From JAAFIP01 sp043766985 (lineage in GTDB: Bacteria; Pseudomonadota; Gammaproteobacteria; Burkholderiales; Burkholderiaceae_C), in assembly GCA_043766985.1 (NCBI GenBank), contig JAYUHM010000101.1, forward strand, positions 3,176 through 67,175: a stretch of DNA of 64,000 nucleotides, read 5' to 3'. How positions within the stretch are numbered: the stretch's first letter is position 1; each line of letters begins with the position of its first letter. This document shows positions 7,647 through 16,625 of this stretch, in pieces. The notes below the pieces were generated by a model. That model searched no databases and had not been told where the DNA came from. It saw only the letters and a program-made list of their open reading frames with translations. The position numbers and the translations under genes were made by a program.

Positions 7647-8657
7647 TTGGAAGATTCTGGTTTTAGTCATGGTTTGGCACCGCTGGTGTTCGTCAGGCTG
7701 GTCGGTTTTGCGACAGCAGATGCCATGCGCCTGGTGCAGGCAGCGCAGCTGTTGGACGAGCACGCGCGGTGGCGTTTGGCCCCGGCGGGTGTGCAGGCTG
7801 ATGTGTATCTGGTTCATGCCTGCAGTGTCGCACGGGGTCCGGCACCCAGTTCGTCTGGCGACTCCTCATCCGGGCTCTCGCTAAGCAGCTTACAGGGCCG
7901 CGCACAACTGTATATAGACGCGCAAGGCTTGCATAAATCCCACCCCGTCTGCGTGCTTGGCGCTGCCACTACCGGCCAGGCCGAAGGCGACTTGCCAGAG
8001 GCAGCGCCGCTGCAGTTTCCGCGGGCACTGCAAGACCTCAAAGCGGGCTTGGAGCGCCTGGAGCGTGAGCTGATTGGCCTGCGCATGATGTATGTGCTGG
8101 GCCGCACCGCCTGGGAGCAGCGCCACCTCTGGAAGACCCACCGCCTGCACTTAAACCATAACGCCCGCCTGGTGGCCGTCATAGAGCCTCATATCTGGCG
8201 CGCCCACCTGTTGAACACCTGCAGCCTGAATGAGCTGGACAACGCCGTGACATTGACCGTACCAAGGTCCAGCGGCTTTGCAGGCCCCAGCTTTGATGTG
8301 CTGTCGCTCGAAACCGCCCTTTGGGAGTTTGCCAAGCGCTGCCCGGAAGCCCTGCTGGCCAAAATGGTGCCCACCGCCTACCTGCGGGCCCCGCTAACGC
8401 ACCGCCGCATGTCCGAGCTGAGTGAGCGTGCCTTGGGCGACCACTGCGTGGCCATTTTGCGGTCACTGGACACCCAGTCTCGCACAGCCGACGATCTTCA
8501 AAAAATCTTGCGTTTGTCGCGCCCTGCATTGCTGCGCGCTCTGGCCAGCCTGGCGCTGACGCGCGCCATCCACCCTGAGCCGCGCCCGCAAGGCATTGTC
8601 CACTGGCTAAAGGCGCGGCTGCGCCGACGCATGTTTGGTGCGCAGAGCTTGTTTTAA
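7647..8657 (+). CDS. Hypothetical protein with C-terminal winged-helix-like segment
   Basis: A 336-codon frame opening with TTG at 7647; the first ATG in frame is at 7725 (MRLVQAAQLL), so the true start is uncertain. The N-terminal part (PLVFVRLVGF, then ADVYLVHACSV) looks like an alternating alpha/beta domain. The C-terminal part (ADDLQKILRLSRPALLRALASLALTRAI) looks like a winged helix. A basic tail ends the protein (WLKARLRRRMFG). Its stop codon overlaps the convergent yggS stop. It lies 0.8 kb from pilT, but there is no further sign of a role in pili. No family recognised. Confidence 0.5.
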   Translation: MEDSGFSHGLAPLVFVRLVGFATADAMRLVQAAQLLDEHARWRLAPAGVQADVYLVHACSVARGPAPSSSGDSSSGLSLSSLQGRAQLYIDAQGLHKSHPVCVLGAATTGQAEGDLPEAAPLQFPRALQDLKAGLERLERELIGLRMMYVLGRTAWEQRHLWKTHRLHLNHNARLVAVIEPHIWRAHLLNTCSLNELDNAVTLTVPRSSGFAGPSFDVLSLETALWEFAKRCPEALLAKMVPTAYLRAPLTHRRMSELSERALGDHCVAILRSLDTQSRTADDLQKILRLSRPALLRALASLALTRAIHPEPRPQGIVHWLKARLRRRMFGAQSLF

Positions 8658-9397
8658 GCTGGTGGGTTCGGCGGCAAGTTCGGCGGTAGGTGCGGCGGCA
8701 AGTGCGGTGCGACGTCGCGCCGCCCAAAAATCGCCGTCCCCACCCGCACCATGGTGCTGCCCTGCGACAGCGCTGCCGCCATATCTGCGCTCATCCCCAT
8801 CGATAAGGTGTCCACACCGGGGTGCACCTGTTTTATTGTGCCAAATAGCGCCTTAGCCCTCTGGAACATAGCACAAGCTGCTACGTAATTTATAGCCGGC
8901 TCGGGTATCACCATGATGCCCCGAAGCTGCAGGTGGGGCAGCACACTGACGCTTTCCGCCAGGGCCAATGCCTCCTCGGGTTTGACGCCCGCTTTGTTCG
9001 GCCCCCCGTCTATGTTGACCTGGATGCATACCTGCAAAGGGGCCAGGTGTACCGGGCGCTGGGCGCTTAAACGCTCGGCGGTTTTAAGCCTGTCCACGCT
9101 GTGTACCCAATCAAACTGCTCGGACACCACACGGGTTTTGTTGCTTTGAACGGGGCCAATCATGTGCCACTCCAGGCCCGCCAAGTCACGCAGCAGGGCA
9201 ATTTTTTCTACGCCTTCCTGGACATAGTTTTCACCAAAAGCCCGTTGCCCCGCCTCATAGGCCTCAACCACCACCTCGGGGCCGAAGGTCTTACTCACGG
9301 CCAGTAATGCCACTTCGTTGGCGTTTCGCCCACAGTCTGCGCAGGCTTGGGATATCTGCGCACGAACCTGTTGGAGATTGTTTGAAATCATGCCCAT
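8654..9397 (-). CDS. yggS: Pyridoxal phosphate homeostasis protein YggS, carrying a repeat-derived segment
   Basis: A 247-residue YggS/PROSC protein that binds PLP and buffers the B6 and amino-acid pools. Seen: LLAVSKTF with the PLP Lys, FGENYVQEG, WHMIGPVQSNK, LQVCIQVNIDGGPNKAG and LSMGMSADMAAA. After RGIMVIPEP the protein reads INYVAACAMFQRAKALFG, which repeat R4 encodes where the family has a variable helix before the second half. The C-terminus is a proline tail (HLPPHLPPNLPPNPPA) made by tandem 12-base units at 8660-8710. Its TAA overlaps the TAA of the convergent gene. ATG 9397 is chosen; a second ATG lies at 9391. Confidence 0.92.
   Translation of the reverse strand: MGMISNNLQQVRAQISQACADCGRNANEVALLAVSKTFGPEVVVEAYEAGQRAFGENYVQEGVEKIALLRDLAGLEWHMIGPVQSNKTRVVSEQFDWVHSVDRLKTAERLSAQRPVHLAPLQVCIQVNIDGGPNKAGVKPEEALALAESVSVLPHLQLRGIMVIPEPAINYVAACAMFQRAKALFGTIKQVHPGVDTLSMGMSADMAAALSQGSTMVRVGTAIFGRRDVAPHLPPHLPPNLPPNPPA
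8844..8898 (-). repeat. Dispersed repeat copy R4, inside yggS
   Basis: On the minus strand: GTAGCAGCTTGTGCTATGTT, then AGGGCTAAGGCGCTATTT, flanked by GGCTATAAATTA. Sense to yggS, same reading frame as the copies in dsbD (VAACAMFQRA). Confidence 0.85.
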
Positions 9398-9460
9398 AAT
9401 GTGTTTATTGTCTCCAAAACTAACCCTCTATAGCCTTCGTACCGTGTAACTATTATTATT

Positions 9461-10504
9461 ATGGACATCACCCAGCTTTTAGCCTTCAGCGTCAAAAACA
9501 AAGCCTCCGACCTGCACCTGTCAGCAGGCCTGCCCCCCATGATCCGCGTGCACGGCGACGTGCGGCGCATCAACGTGGAGCCGTTAGACCACAAAGCCGT
9601 GCATGCCATGGTCTACGACATCATGAACGATGGCCAGCGCAAGGCCTACGAAGAGTTTTTGGAGGTTGATTTTTCATTTGAAATTGACGGTTTGGCGCGT
9701 TTTCGGGTCAACGCCTTTAACCAAAACCGGGGCGCGGCGGCGGTGTTCCGTACTATTCCCTCAAAAATTTTAACGCTCGAGCAGTTGAACGCGCCCAAGA
9801 TTTTTGCTGACCTGGCCATGAAGCCACGCGGCATGGTGTTGGTCACGGGCCCCACAGGTTCGGGTAAATCCACCACCCTGGCGGCCATGGTGAACCACCT
9901 GAACGAGACCGAATACGGCCATATTTTGACGGTAGAAGACCCAATTGAATTTGTGCACGAATCTAAGAAATGCCTGATCAACCAGCGCGAAGTTGGGCCG
10001 ATGACGCTCAGCTTTGCCGCTGCGCTGAAGTCTGCCCTGCGTGAAGACCCTGACGCGATTTTGGTGGGCGAGATGCGCGACCTGGAAACCATTCGCCTGG
10101 CCATGACCGCCGCTGAAACCGGCCACCTGGTGTTTGGCACCCTGCACACGTCGAGCGCCGCCAAAACCATCGACCGCATCATTGACGTGTTCCCGGCAGA
10201 AGAAAAAGAAATGATCCGTTCCATGCTGTCCGAATCATTGCAGGCAGTGATCTCGCAAACGCTTTGCAAAACCAAAGACGGCACCGGCCGTGTGGCGGCC
10301 CACGAGATCATGCTGGGCACCAGCGCCATCCGCAACCTGATCCGCGAGGCCAAGGTGGCGCAGATGTACTCGTCCATTCAAACCGGCAACAGCGTGGGCA
10401 TGCAGACACTGGACCAGAACCTTACCGACTTGGTCAAGCGCAACATGATCTCGCCCGCTGAGGCCCGCGGTAAAGCCAAGATTCCCGAAAACTTCGTCGG
10501 CTAA
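9461..10504 (+). CDS. pilT: Type IV pilus retraction ATPase PilT
   Basis: A 347-residue hexameric cytoplasmic ATPase that powers pilus retraction and twitching. Seen: the N-terminal segment DITQLLAFSVKNKASDLHLS, Walker A GPTGSGKST near residue 130, the Asp box with EDPIEF, Walker B ILVGEMRD and the His box GHLVFGTLHTSSA. The C-terminal AIRNLIREAK helix is also typical. The start is ATG 9461, 63 bp from the divergent yggS start. pilU follows 20 bp downstream, so the two are one operon, as in most pseudomonads and betaproteobacteria. Confidence 0.97.
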   Translation: MDITQLLAFSVKNKASDLHLSAGLPPMIRVHGDVRRINVEPLDHKAVHAMVYDIMNDGQRKAYEEFLEVDFSFEIDGLARFRVNAFNQNRGAAAVFRTIPSKILTLEQLNAPKIFADLAMKPRGMVLVTGPTGSGKSTTLAAMVNHLNETEYGHILTVEDPIEFVHESKKCLINQREVGPMTLSFAAALKSALREDPDAILVGEMRDLETIRLAMTAAETGHLVFGTLHTSSAAKTIDRIIDVFPAEEKEMIRSMLSESLQAVISQTLCKTKDGTGRVAAHEIMLGTSAIRNLIREAKVAQMYSSIQTGNSVGMQTLDQNLTDLVKRNMISPAEARGKAKIPENFVG

Positions 10505-10524
10505 TTAAAATAAGGAGCTGCTTC

Positions 10525-11661
10525 ATGGAGCGCGACCAAGCTAGTAAGTTCATCAACGACTTGCTCAAACTGATGATCAGCCGCAACGGCAGTGACTTGT
10601 TTATCACTGGCGACTTTCCTCCCGCTATCAAGGTAGACGGTAAAGTAACCAAGGTGTCGCCGCAGCCACTGACTGGCATGCACACCATGGCGCTGGCCCG
10701 TTCGATCATGAACGACAAACAGGCCGCAGAGTTTGAGCGCACCAAAGAGTGCAACTTTGCCGTGGCGCCGCCGGGCATTGGGCGTTTTCGCGTCAACGCT
10801 TTTATACAGATGGGCAAAGTCGGTATGGTGATGCGAACCATCCCCAGCACCTTGCCCACGATTGACACACTGGGCTTGCCCCAGGTGCTCAAAGACGTCA
10901 CCATGACCAAGCGTGGCTTGTGCATTTTGGTGGGTGCCACCGGCTCAGGCAAATCCACCTCGCTGGCCGCCATGGTGGACTGGCGCAACGAAAACTCTTT
11001 TGGCCACATCATCACCATCGAAGACCCGGTGGAGTTTGTGCACCCGCATAAAAACTGCGTCGTCACGCAGCGCGAAGTGGGCCTGGACACCGACAGCTGG
11101 GAGGCCGCGCTGAAGAACACCCTGCGCCAGGCACCCGATGTGATCTTGATGGGCGAGATTCGTGACCGCGAAACCATGGAGCACGCCGTGGCCTTTGCCG
11201 AAACCGGCCACCTGTGCATGGCCACCTTGCACGCCAACAGCGCCAACCAGGCCCTGGACCGCATCATTAACTTCTTCCCCGAAGAGCGCCGCACACAATT
11301 GCTGATGGACTTGTCGCTGAACCTGCGGGCCATGGTCTCGCAGCGCCTAGTGCCTAACCAAGACGGCAAGGGCCGTTTTGCCGCCGTTGAGATCATGCTT
11401 AACACGCCCTTGATCTCCGACATGATCTTCAAAGGCGAGGTCTCCGAGATCAAAGAGATCATGAAGAAAAGCCGCAACCTGGGCATGCAGACCTTTGACC
11501 AAGCCCTGTTTGACGGTTTTGAAAACAACAAGATCACGTTTGAAGACGCACTGCGCAATGCTGATTCGGTGAACGACCTGCGCCTGCAAATCAAGCTCAA
11601 CTCGCAGCGTGCCAAAACCACCGATTTGGCTGCGGGTACCGAGCACCTGCAAATTATGTAG
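10525..11661 (+). CDS. pilU: PilT-dependent pilus retraction ATPase PilU
   Basis: A 378-residue PilT paralogue. Walker A GATGSGKST near residue 136, EDPVEF, Walker B ILMGEIRD, and the His box GHLCMATLHANSANQ. The family-typical C-terminal extension (LRLQIKLNSQRAK and beyond) distinguishes it from PilT. Its ribosome site AAGGAG lies 9 bases ahead of ATG 10525. PilU supports PilT retraction under load. Cotranscribed with pilT. Confidence 0.96.
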   Translation: MERDQASKFINDLLKLMISRNGSDLFITGDFPPAIKVDGKVTKVSPQPLTGMHTMALARSIMNDKQAAEFERTKECNFAVAPPGIGRFRVNAFIQMGKVGMVMRTIPSTLPTIDTLGLPQVLKDVTMTKRGLCILVGATGSGKSTSLAAMVDWRNENSFGHIITIEDPVEFVHPHKNCVVTQREVGLDTDSWEAALKNTLRQAPDVILMGEIRDRETMEHAVAFAETGHLCMATLHANSANQALDRIINFFPEERRTQLLMDLSLNLRAMVSQRLVPNQDGKGRFAAVEIMLNTPLISDMIFKGEVSEIKEIMKKSRNLGMQTFDQALFDGFENNKITFEDALRNADSVNDLRLQIKLNSQRAKTTDLAAGTEHLQIM

Positions 11662-11679
11662 CGTCGACGCTGTTTTGCC

Positions 11680-12591
11680 TTAGTTTGTACGTGCTATGAA
11701 TTCGGCAAAACAGGTTTGCAAAAAATCCATCGTGGCGCGGATTTTGGCGGCGCGGTAGCGCTCTGCCAGTATCACCGCGTAGATCGGGTGCTCGCCGGCA
11801 AGCACGTAGCGCTGCAGCAGCGGTTTGAGTTGACCGTGCGCCACCAAGCTGTGCCCCACCACGTCATTGATGCGCGCGATACCGGCCCCTGCCAAGGCCA
11901 GGGACACCACGGCAGCGCTGCTGTTGACGCGCAGCTGCCCTGACAGCGCATGCGTGATGGTGTGCCCATCCACCTTGAAACTCCAATGGTTGTGTGTCGC
12001 CGTCGCGGTGTTACCAATCAAGATATGCTGTTTTAAATCCTCGGGTACCTTGGGAGTGCCATGCCTTTTGAGATAGCTTGGCGCGGCGTACACAGCGCGG
12101 CCATGCTGACCCAGAGCCCGGGCAATCGCCGTTTCTGCGGGCGCAATGCCGGCGCGCACCGCTATGTCAATGCCCTCACGGGCCAGGCTTACCAAGCGGT
12201 CATCGATATGCAGGTCGACAGACAAGTGTGGGTGCAGCGCCTGCAGCCCGGCCATGTGCGGGACCAACACGTACTCGGCCAGCAATTGGCTGACGCTGAT
12301 GCGCACCATGCCAGTGACCACCGTGTTGCGGCCACCCAGGCTGTCTTGCAGCTGGCTGTGCTCGTTCAGTATGCGCTGGGCATGCTCCAGAAAAACTTCA
12401 CCCTCGTGGGTTAACGACAAGCCATGGGTGGTGCGGTGGACCAGGCGCAAATTACATTGCGACTCGATGCGCGCCAAAGCCCGCGACACCAGGCTGGGCG
12501 CGGTATTGCGCTCGCGCGCCACGCCAGAGAGTGATTGCGCGGCCGCAATTTGGGCAAACAGGGCAAAGTCGTCCAGGCTGAGGTTTTTCAT
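11680..12591 (-). CDS. LysR-type transcriptional regulator
   Basis: A 303-residue LysR protein. The N-terminal winged helix (LDDFALFAQIAAAQSLSGVA, then RNTAPSLVSRALARIE) is followed by a periplasmic-binding-protein-like effector domain from about residue 90 (GMVRISVSQLLAEYVLVPHM). It is divergent from the tautomerase gene at 12703 with a 111-bp gap, the usual arrangement for a LysR protein controlling its neighbour. The inducer is unknown. Confidence 0.9.
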   Translation of the reverse strand: MKNLSLDDFALFAQIAAAQSLSGVARERNTAPSLVSRALARIESQCNLRLVHRTTHGLSLTHEGEVFLEHAQRILNEHSQLQDSLGGRNTVVTGMVRISVSQLLAEYVLVPHMAGLQALHPHLSVDLHIDDRLVSLAREGIDIAVRAGIAPAETAIARALGQHGRAVYAAPSYLKRHGTPKVPEDLKQHILIGNTATATHNHWSFKVDGHTITHALSGQLRVNSSAAVVSLALAGAGIARINDVVGHSLVAHGQLKPLLQRYVLAGEHPIYAVILAERYRAAKIRATMDFLQTCFAEFIARTN

Positions 12592-12702
12592 GGTTGTGCA
12601 CTTTTAACACAAGCACTGTGCGGGCCGGGTGGTTTCCGAAATGGCGTGGCTGCGCCATAGTTTGCCTGTCCTTTCACTCGTTCAATCTATTGGAGAAACT
12701 GC

Positions 12703-13086
12703 ATGCCACTCGTCCGCATCGACTTACCCGCTTCGACCAGCCCGCAAGACATTGAGGCTGTGTCAACATCGGTACACCAAGCCCTGGTTGACACCTTCAA
12801 CGTGCCTTTGGCCGACCGCTTTCAAACCATCACCCTCCGGGCAGCAGACGAGCTGGTTTGCACGGCTGAATTTCTGCAGGTCCAACACTCCGAAAAGGTG
12901 GTTTTTGTGCAGATCACCTGTTCACCCGGGCGGTCTCTGGATGTGAAGAAGGCTTTGTACCAACAAATTGCCACCCGCATCGCGGCGACCACGCCGTTTC
13001 GGTCCAGCGACGTGGTGATCAATTTGCTGGAAACCGCCAGGGAAAACTGGTCTTTTGGCAACGGCATTGCCCAGTACGCGCTATAA
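12703..13086 (+). CDS. Tautomerase-superfamily protein
   Basis: A 127-residue protein that starts MPLVRIDL, so after Met removal it has the N-terminal Pro that acts as the general base in tautomerases. The length and the pattern of two beta-alpha-beta units (VRIDLPASTSPQDIEAVSTS; KVVFVQITCSPGRSLDVKKA) fit the longer tautomerase group with two fused 4-OT-like units. The substrate is unknown. Expression is probably under the divergent LysR gene. Confidence 0.85.
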   Translation: MPLVRIDLPASTSPQDIEAVSTSVHQALVDTFNVPLADRFQTITLRAADELVCTAEFLQVQHSEKVVFVQITCSPGRSLDVKKALYQQIATRIAATTPFRSSDVVINLLETARENWSFGNGIAQYAL

Positions 13087-13166
13087 ACGGGTGCATCACA
13101 TGTGACTGCCAACCGCGTAATGCGGTGCTAAAGTACAGGCTTCTTTTTGTTCTTCTACCCCGTCTT

Positions 13167-14072
13167 ATGCCATCTATCAATCCCAAAACCTACGAAGCCA
13201 GCCCATCCAAAAAAGTAGCCTTTTTAGGCCTTGGCGTTATGGGCTACCCCATGGCCGGACATCTGGCTACCGCCGGACACCAGGTCAGCGTTTACAACCG
13301 CACCGCGGCCAAATCGGAAGCGTTTTGCGCAGAATTTGCAGGAGCCACGCATGGCTTAACGCCAAAAGCCGCAGCGCAAGATGCGGACATCGTGTTTTGC
13401 TGCGTGGGTAACGACGACGATTTGCGTAGTGTGGTGCTGGGGCCGGATGGTGCACTGGCAGGCATGAAAAAAGGTGCCATTTTGGTGGACCACACCACCG
13501 CCTCGGCCACCATTGCACGCGAGCTGTATGCGGCAGCCAAGGCTGCTGGCCTGCATTTTGTCGATGCCCCAGTCTCGGGCGGCCAGGCTGGTGCGCAAAA
13601 CGGCATGCTCACGGTGATGTGTGGTGGCGACCAGGCGGCGTTTGACGCGGCCCAGCCCACCGCCATGGCCTTCTCGCGCGCCTTTACCCGCATGGGCGAA
13701 GCGGGTGCCGGGCAGCTGACCAAAATGGTCAACCAGATTTGCATTGCCGGCCTGGTGCAGGGCCTGAGCGAGGCGGTTGCCTTTGGCCAAAAAGCCGGCT
13801 TGGACGTGAACCTGGTGCTGGACGTGATTGGCAAAGGCTCAGCGCAAAGCTGGCAGCTGGACAACCGTGGCAAAACCATGGTGGCCGACAAGTTTGACTT
13901 CGGCTTTGCGGTGGACTGGATGCGCAAAGACTTAGGGCTGGTGCTGGACGAAGCCAAAGGCAACGGCGCGCGCCTGCCCGTCACCGCACTGGTGGACCAG
14001 TTCTACGCGGATGTGCAGCAGATGGGCGGAAAGCGCTGGGATACGTCTAGCTTGGTGAAGCGCCTGCGTTGA
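13167..14072 (+). CDS. 3-hydroxyisobutyrate dehydrogenase-family NAD(P) oxidoreductase
   Basis: A 301-residue beta-hydroxyacid dehydrogenase of the 3-hydroxyisobutyrate / tartronate semialdehyde / GLYR1 group. Seen: Rossmann motif FLGLGVMGYPMAGHL, substrate-binding DAPVSGGQAGA, and catalytic Lys in AGQLTKMVNQ, with the C-terminal all-helical dimerisation domain ending in LVKRLR. I choose ATG 13167 (MPSINPK); an upstream start at 13125 would add 14 residues with no similarity. Substrate not predictable from motifs alone. Confidence 0.88.
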   Translation: MPSINPKTYEASPSKKVAFLGLGVMGYPMAGHLATAGHQVSVYNRTAAKSEAFCAEFAGATHGLTPKAAAQDADIVFCCVGNDDDLRSVVLGPDGALAGMKKGAILVDHTTASATIARELYAAAKAAGLHFVDAPVSGGQAGAQNGMLTVMCGGDQAAFDAAQPTAMAFSRAFTRMGEAGAGQLTKMVNQICIAGLVQGLSEAVAFGQKAGLDVNLVLDVIGKGSAQSWQLDNRGKTMVADKFDFGFAVDWMRKDLGLVLDEAKGNGARLPVTALVDQFYADVQQMGGKRWDTSSLVKRLR

Positions 14073-14088
14073 TACAACGCAGCAATAT

Positions 14089-15072
14089 CTACTTCAACCA
14101 ACCCCGCTTGCGAAAGTACAGCATCGGCAATACTGCCGAGCACACCATCAGCAACAAGGCCGCTGGGTAGCCCCATTTGGCCTGCAACTCGGGCATGTGC
14201 TGGAAGTTCATGCCGTAGATGCTGGCGATCAAGGTGGGGGGTAGCAACGCCACGCTGGCCACCGAGAAGATTTTGATGATCTTGTTCTGGTTGATGTTGA
14301 TGAAACCCACGGTGGCGTCCATCAAAAAGTTGATCTTGTCAAACAAGAATGTGGTATGGCTGTCCAGCGAGTCGATGTCGCGCAAAATCTGCCTGGCCTC
14401 TTCGTATTGCTCACTGCTGAGCATCTTGCTGCGCATCATAAAGCTCAGCGCGCGGCGGGTGTCCATCACGTTGCGGCGAATGCGGCCGTTCAAGTCTTCT
14501 TCTTTGGCAATGGTGGCCAGCACCTCGGCGGCAATCGCATCGGTCACGTCGCCTTTGAGCACTTTGCCGCTGATTTGCTCGAGCGCATCGTGAATGCCTT
14601 CCAATGCATCGGCGGAATACTCGGCGTCGGCGTCATACAGCTTGAGCAGCACCTCGCGGGCATCTTCAATAAAGCCTGGCATACGGCGCGCGCGCATGCG
14701 CAGCAGGCGAAAGATTGGTACGTCCTGGTCGTGGATAGAGAACAGCACGCCCTTGCTTTTGAGCTCCGGGTTGTTCAGGTTCAAAATAAACGCCACACGC
14801 TCGGTGCGCGAGTGCTCGTCGTCGATCAAAAAGTCCGAGCGGATGTGCAGGTCACCGTTGTCGGCTTCATAAAAGCGGGCTGATTCTTCGATGTCTTCGT
14901 CCATCGCGTCATCGGGAATAGACAGGCCGTAGTGCTGCTTGATCCACGCTTTTTCTTCAGGCGTGGGGGATTCCAGATCCACCCAGATGGGCTGAAACTT
15001 GGTGAGCTCTTCGAGAGATTCGATCTCTTCTTGGAACAGGCGGCCATTGGCCAATGTGAAGATGTTGAGCAT
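14089..15072 (-). CDS. corA: CorA-type magnesium/cobalt transporter
   Basis: A 327-residue CorA. A large soluble N-terminal domain rich in acidic helices is followed by two C-terminal membrane helices (IFSVASVALLPPTLIASIY; YPAALLLMVCSAVLPMLYF). The first ends in the signature YGMNF. The basic tail RKRGWLK completes the usual topology. Forms a pentameric inner-membrane Mg2+ channel. It converges with the dehydrogenase gene, with a 16-bp gap between stops, and is followed upstream by an unremarkable 230-bp leader. Confidence 0.95.
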   Translation of the reverse strand: MLNIFTLANGRLFQEEIESLEELTKFQPIWVDLESPTPEEKAWIKQHYGLSIPDDAMDEDIEESARFYEADNGDLHIRSDFLIDDEHSRTERVAFILNLNNPELKSKGVLFSIHDQDVPIFRLLRMRARRMPGFIEDAREVLLKLYDADAEYSADALEGIHDALEQISGKVLKGDVTDAIAAEVLATIAKEEDLNGRIRRNVMDTRRALSFMMRSKMLSSEQYEEARQILRDIDSLDSHTTFLFDKINFLMDATVGFININQNKIIKIFSVASVALLPPTLIASIYGMNFQHMPELQAKWGYPAALLLMVCSAVLPMLYFRKRGWLK

Positions 15073-15301
15073 GGCTCACTCCAGACAAGGTGGTTTGTGT
15101 GGGGCGAGCAGAGGTCTGCTGAAGTTCGCTCGCACCGGGGCTAAAAGCTGTGAGTTGCTTCCATGCGGCCGATGCGTGTGCAGCGAGGGCGGGTTGCCGG
15201 GCGCTGCGAAAACTACGGGCACAGGAAGCTACCAACTGGGGGTGTTTTCCAAGATAGGCTCCGAAATGAAGATAGGCAGATTATCCCTGTTTATAGGTGC
15301 A
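15073..15301. other. Intergenic region upstream of corA
   Basis: About 230 bp. It holds the corA promoter region and the 3' end of the patatin transcription unit. No Mg2+-riboswitch-like structure or repeat copy could be recognised by eye. Confidence 0.4.
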
Positions 15302-16591
15302 TTACGCGCTAAAAAACTCCAATAACTGCGTTTTTTGCGCGTACGCATCGCGTTGCCCCATGTCCATCAGTGCGCCCACAAAGCCCGGCTCAAACAGCAA
15401 ATAGCTGGCCAGTGAGGCAGCCCCTGACCCGGCGCCAACGCCTTTGCTACCCGCGGGCCCCAGTACGCCCAAGCCCGCCAGCGCGCTGCGTGCGGTGTGC
15501 GGCAGCTCGCCCACATAGCGCTGCGCGATGTCGTCTAAGGACCCGCTGGGCTGCAGGCACATCACGTTGACGCTGCGGTAGGGCATGACCGCCGCCACCT
15601 CGCGCGGTAGTTGGCCCAGCGTGGCGTTCATGCGCTGGGCTTGCTCCACATCGCCTTGCAGCGTGTCGTGGAACACGCTGGCCATGGCGTGGCCCATGAT
15701 GCCGCCCAAACCCGGCGCCTGTGCCACGCCAGCTTTAGTGCCACCGGCAAAGCTGCTGCGCTGGGGCTGCCCCACGCCAATGGCCAGCACTTTGTGGGCG
15801 CCCAAGTGCATGGCCGGCGACAGCGGCGAGGTTTGGCGCATGGAGCCGTCGCCAAAAAACTCACGCCCGTTGTCTACCCACAGGGGCGTGGCCGGAAATA
15901 TCAGAGGAATAGCGCTAGAGGCCATCAAATGCTCAATGGTGATCGGGCCCAGCTCGGCACGGCGGCCAGGGCGCACCCAGGGCTGCTCACGCCCATCATG
16001 GGCCGTGTGACAAAACGTCCAGTGCACGCCGCTGGTGTAGCTGGACGCAGTCACCGCTAGCGCGTACAACACCTTGTGGTGCAGGGCGTCGTCAATACCA
16101 TTGAGCGGTATGGCTTTGTGCAGCGTATCGACGAGGGGCAAAGTGTTCAGCAGCGCACCGTGCCCACGAATTTGCTTGGACAGACTCCACGCAGCGGCTA
16201 CTTTGGACAGGCGCACCCACGGCGACACGTCCAACTGGTACACATGGTGCGAGCGGATACCACGCCAAAACTGCGCCAAGGCATCCATCGCGGCCAACCC
16301 CTGGGTGGCCCGCGCCGCCAAAAAAGTAGCATTGAGCGCACCAGCGGAGGTGCCGACCAAAACTTGAAATGGAAAGCGCAGTGGCGTGGCCTCGGCCTGG
16401 CTGGCGGGGGCCGCATGGTGCGCTGCCTGGTCAGACCCACTGCCAGGGTTTTGCACCCGCAGCATATCGGCCAGCGCCTGTAGCACGCCGGCCTGGTATG
16501 CGGTGCGCGCGCCGCCGCCCATCAGTACCAAGGCCATGCGTGGCTGGCTGGGGCGGGTTAATCCCGCGTTAATCAACGTTGACAGGGTCAT
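15302..16591 (-). CDS. Patatin-like phospholipase
   Basis: A 429-residue patatin-family protein. Oxyanion motif MGGGARTAYQAGVLQ lies at residues 24-38, the nucleophile elbow GTSAGALN follows, and the catalytic Asp is in FFGDGSMRQ, where the family usually has DGG or DGA. It probably hydrolyses acyl esters of lipids in the cytoplasm or at the inner membrane; there is no signal peptide. It is divergent from the MFS gene with only 34 bp between the two starts. Confidence 0.9.
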   Translation of the reverse strand: MTLSTLINAGLTRPSQPRMALVLMGGGARTAYQAGVLQALADMLRVQNPGSGSDQAAHHAAPASQAEATPLRFPFQVLVGTSAGALNATFLAARATQGLAAMDALAQFWRGIRSHHVYQLDVSPWVRLSKVAAAWSLSKQIRGHGALLNTLPLVDTLHKAIPLNGIDDALHHKVLYALAVTASSYTSGVHWTFCHTAHDGREQPWVRPGRRAELGPITIEHLMASSAIPLIFPATPLWVDNGREFFGDGSMRQTSPLSPAMHLGAHKVLAIGVGQPQRSSFAGGTKAGVAQAPGLGGIMGHAMASVFHDTLQGDVEQAQRMNATLGQLPREVAAVMPYRSVNVMCLQPSGSLDDIAQRYVGELPHTARSALAGLGVLGPAGSKGVGAGSGAASLASYLLFEPGFVGALMDMGQRDAYAQKTQLLEFFSA

Positions 16592-16594
16592 TCG

Positions 16595-16613
16595 GTTAAA
16601 GTGCTCAGTTAAC
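16595..16613. promoter_or_regulatory. Possible operator in the 34-bp patatin/MFS divergent gap
   Basis: Inverted arms GTTAA and TTAAC separated by 9 bases sit in the middle of the very short gap between the two start codons. Only 5-bp arms, so chance is possible. Confidence 0.3.
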
Positions 16614-16625
16614 TTTTCTATTTAC

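Noticed and set aside
9646..11621. Long minus-strand open frames opposite pilT and pilU
   Set aside because: Antisense shadows of well-conserved GC-rich genes with Ser/Arg-rich, domainless translations.
16386..16625. An 80-codon extension upstream of the MFS transporter
   Set aside because: It is antisense to the patatin gene start and has no transporter-like sequence; ATG 16626 fits the family start.
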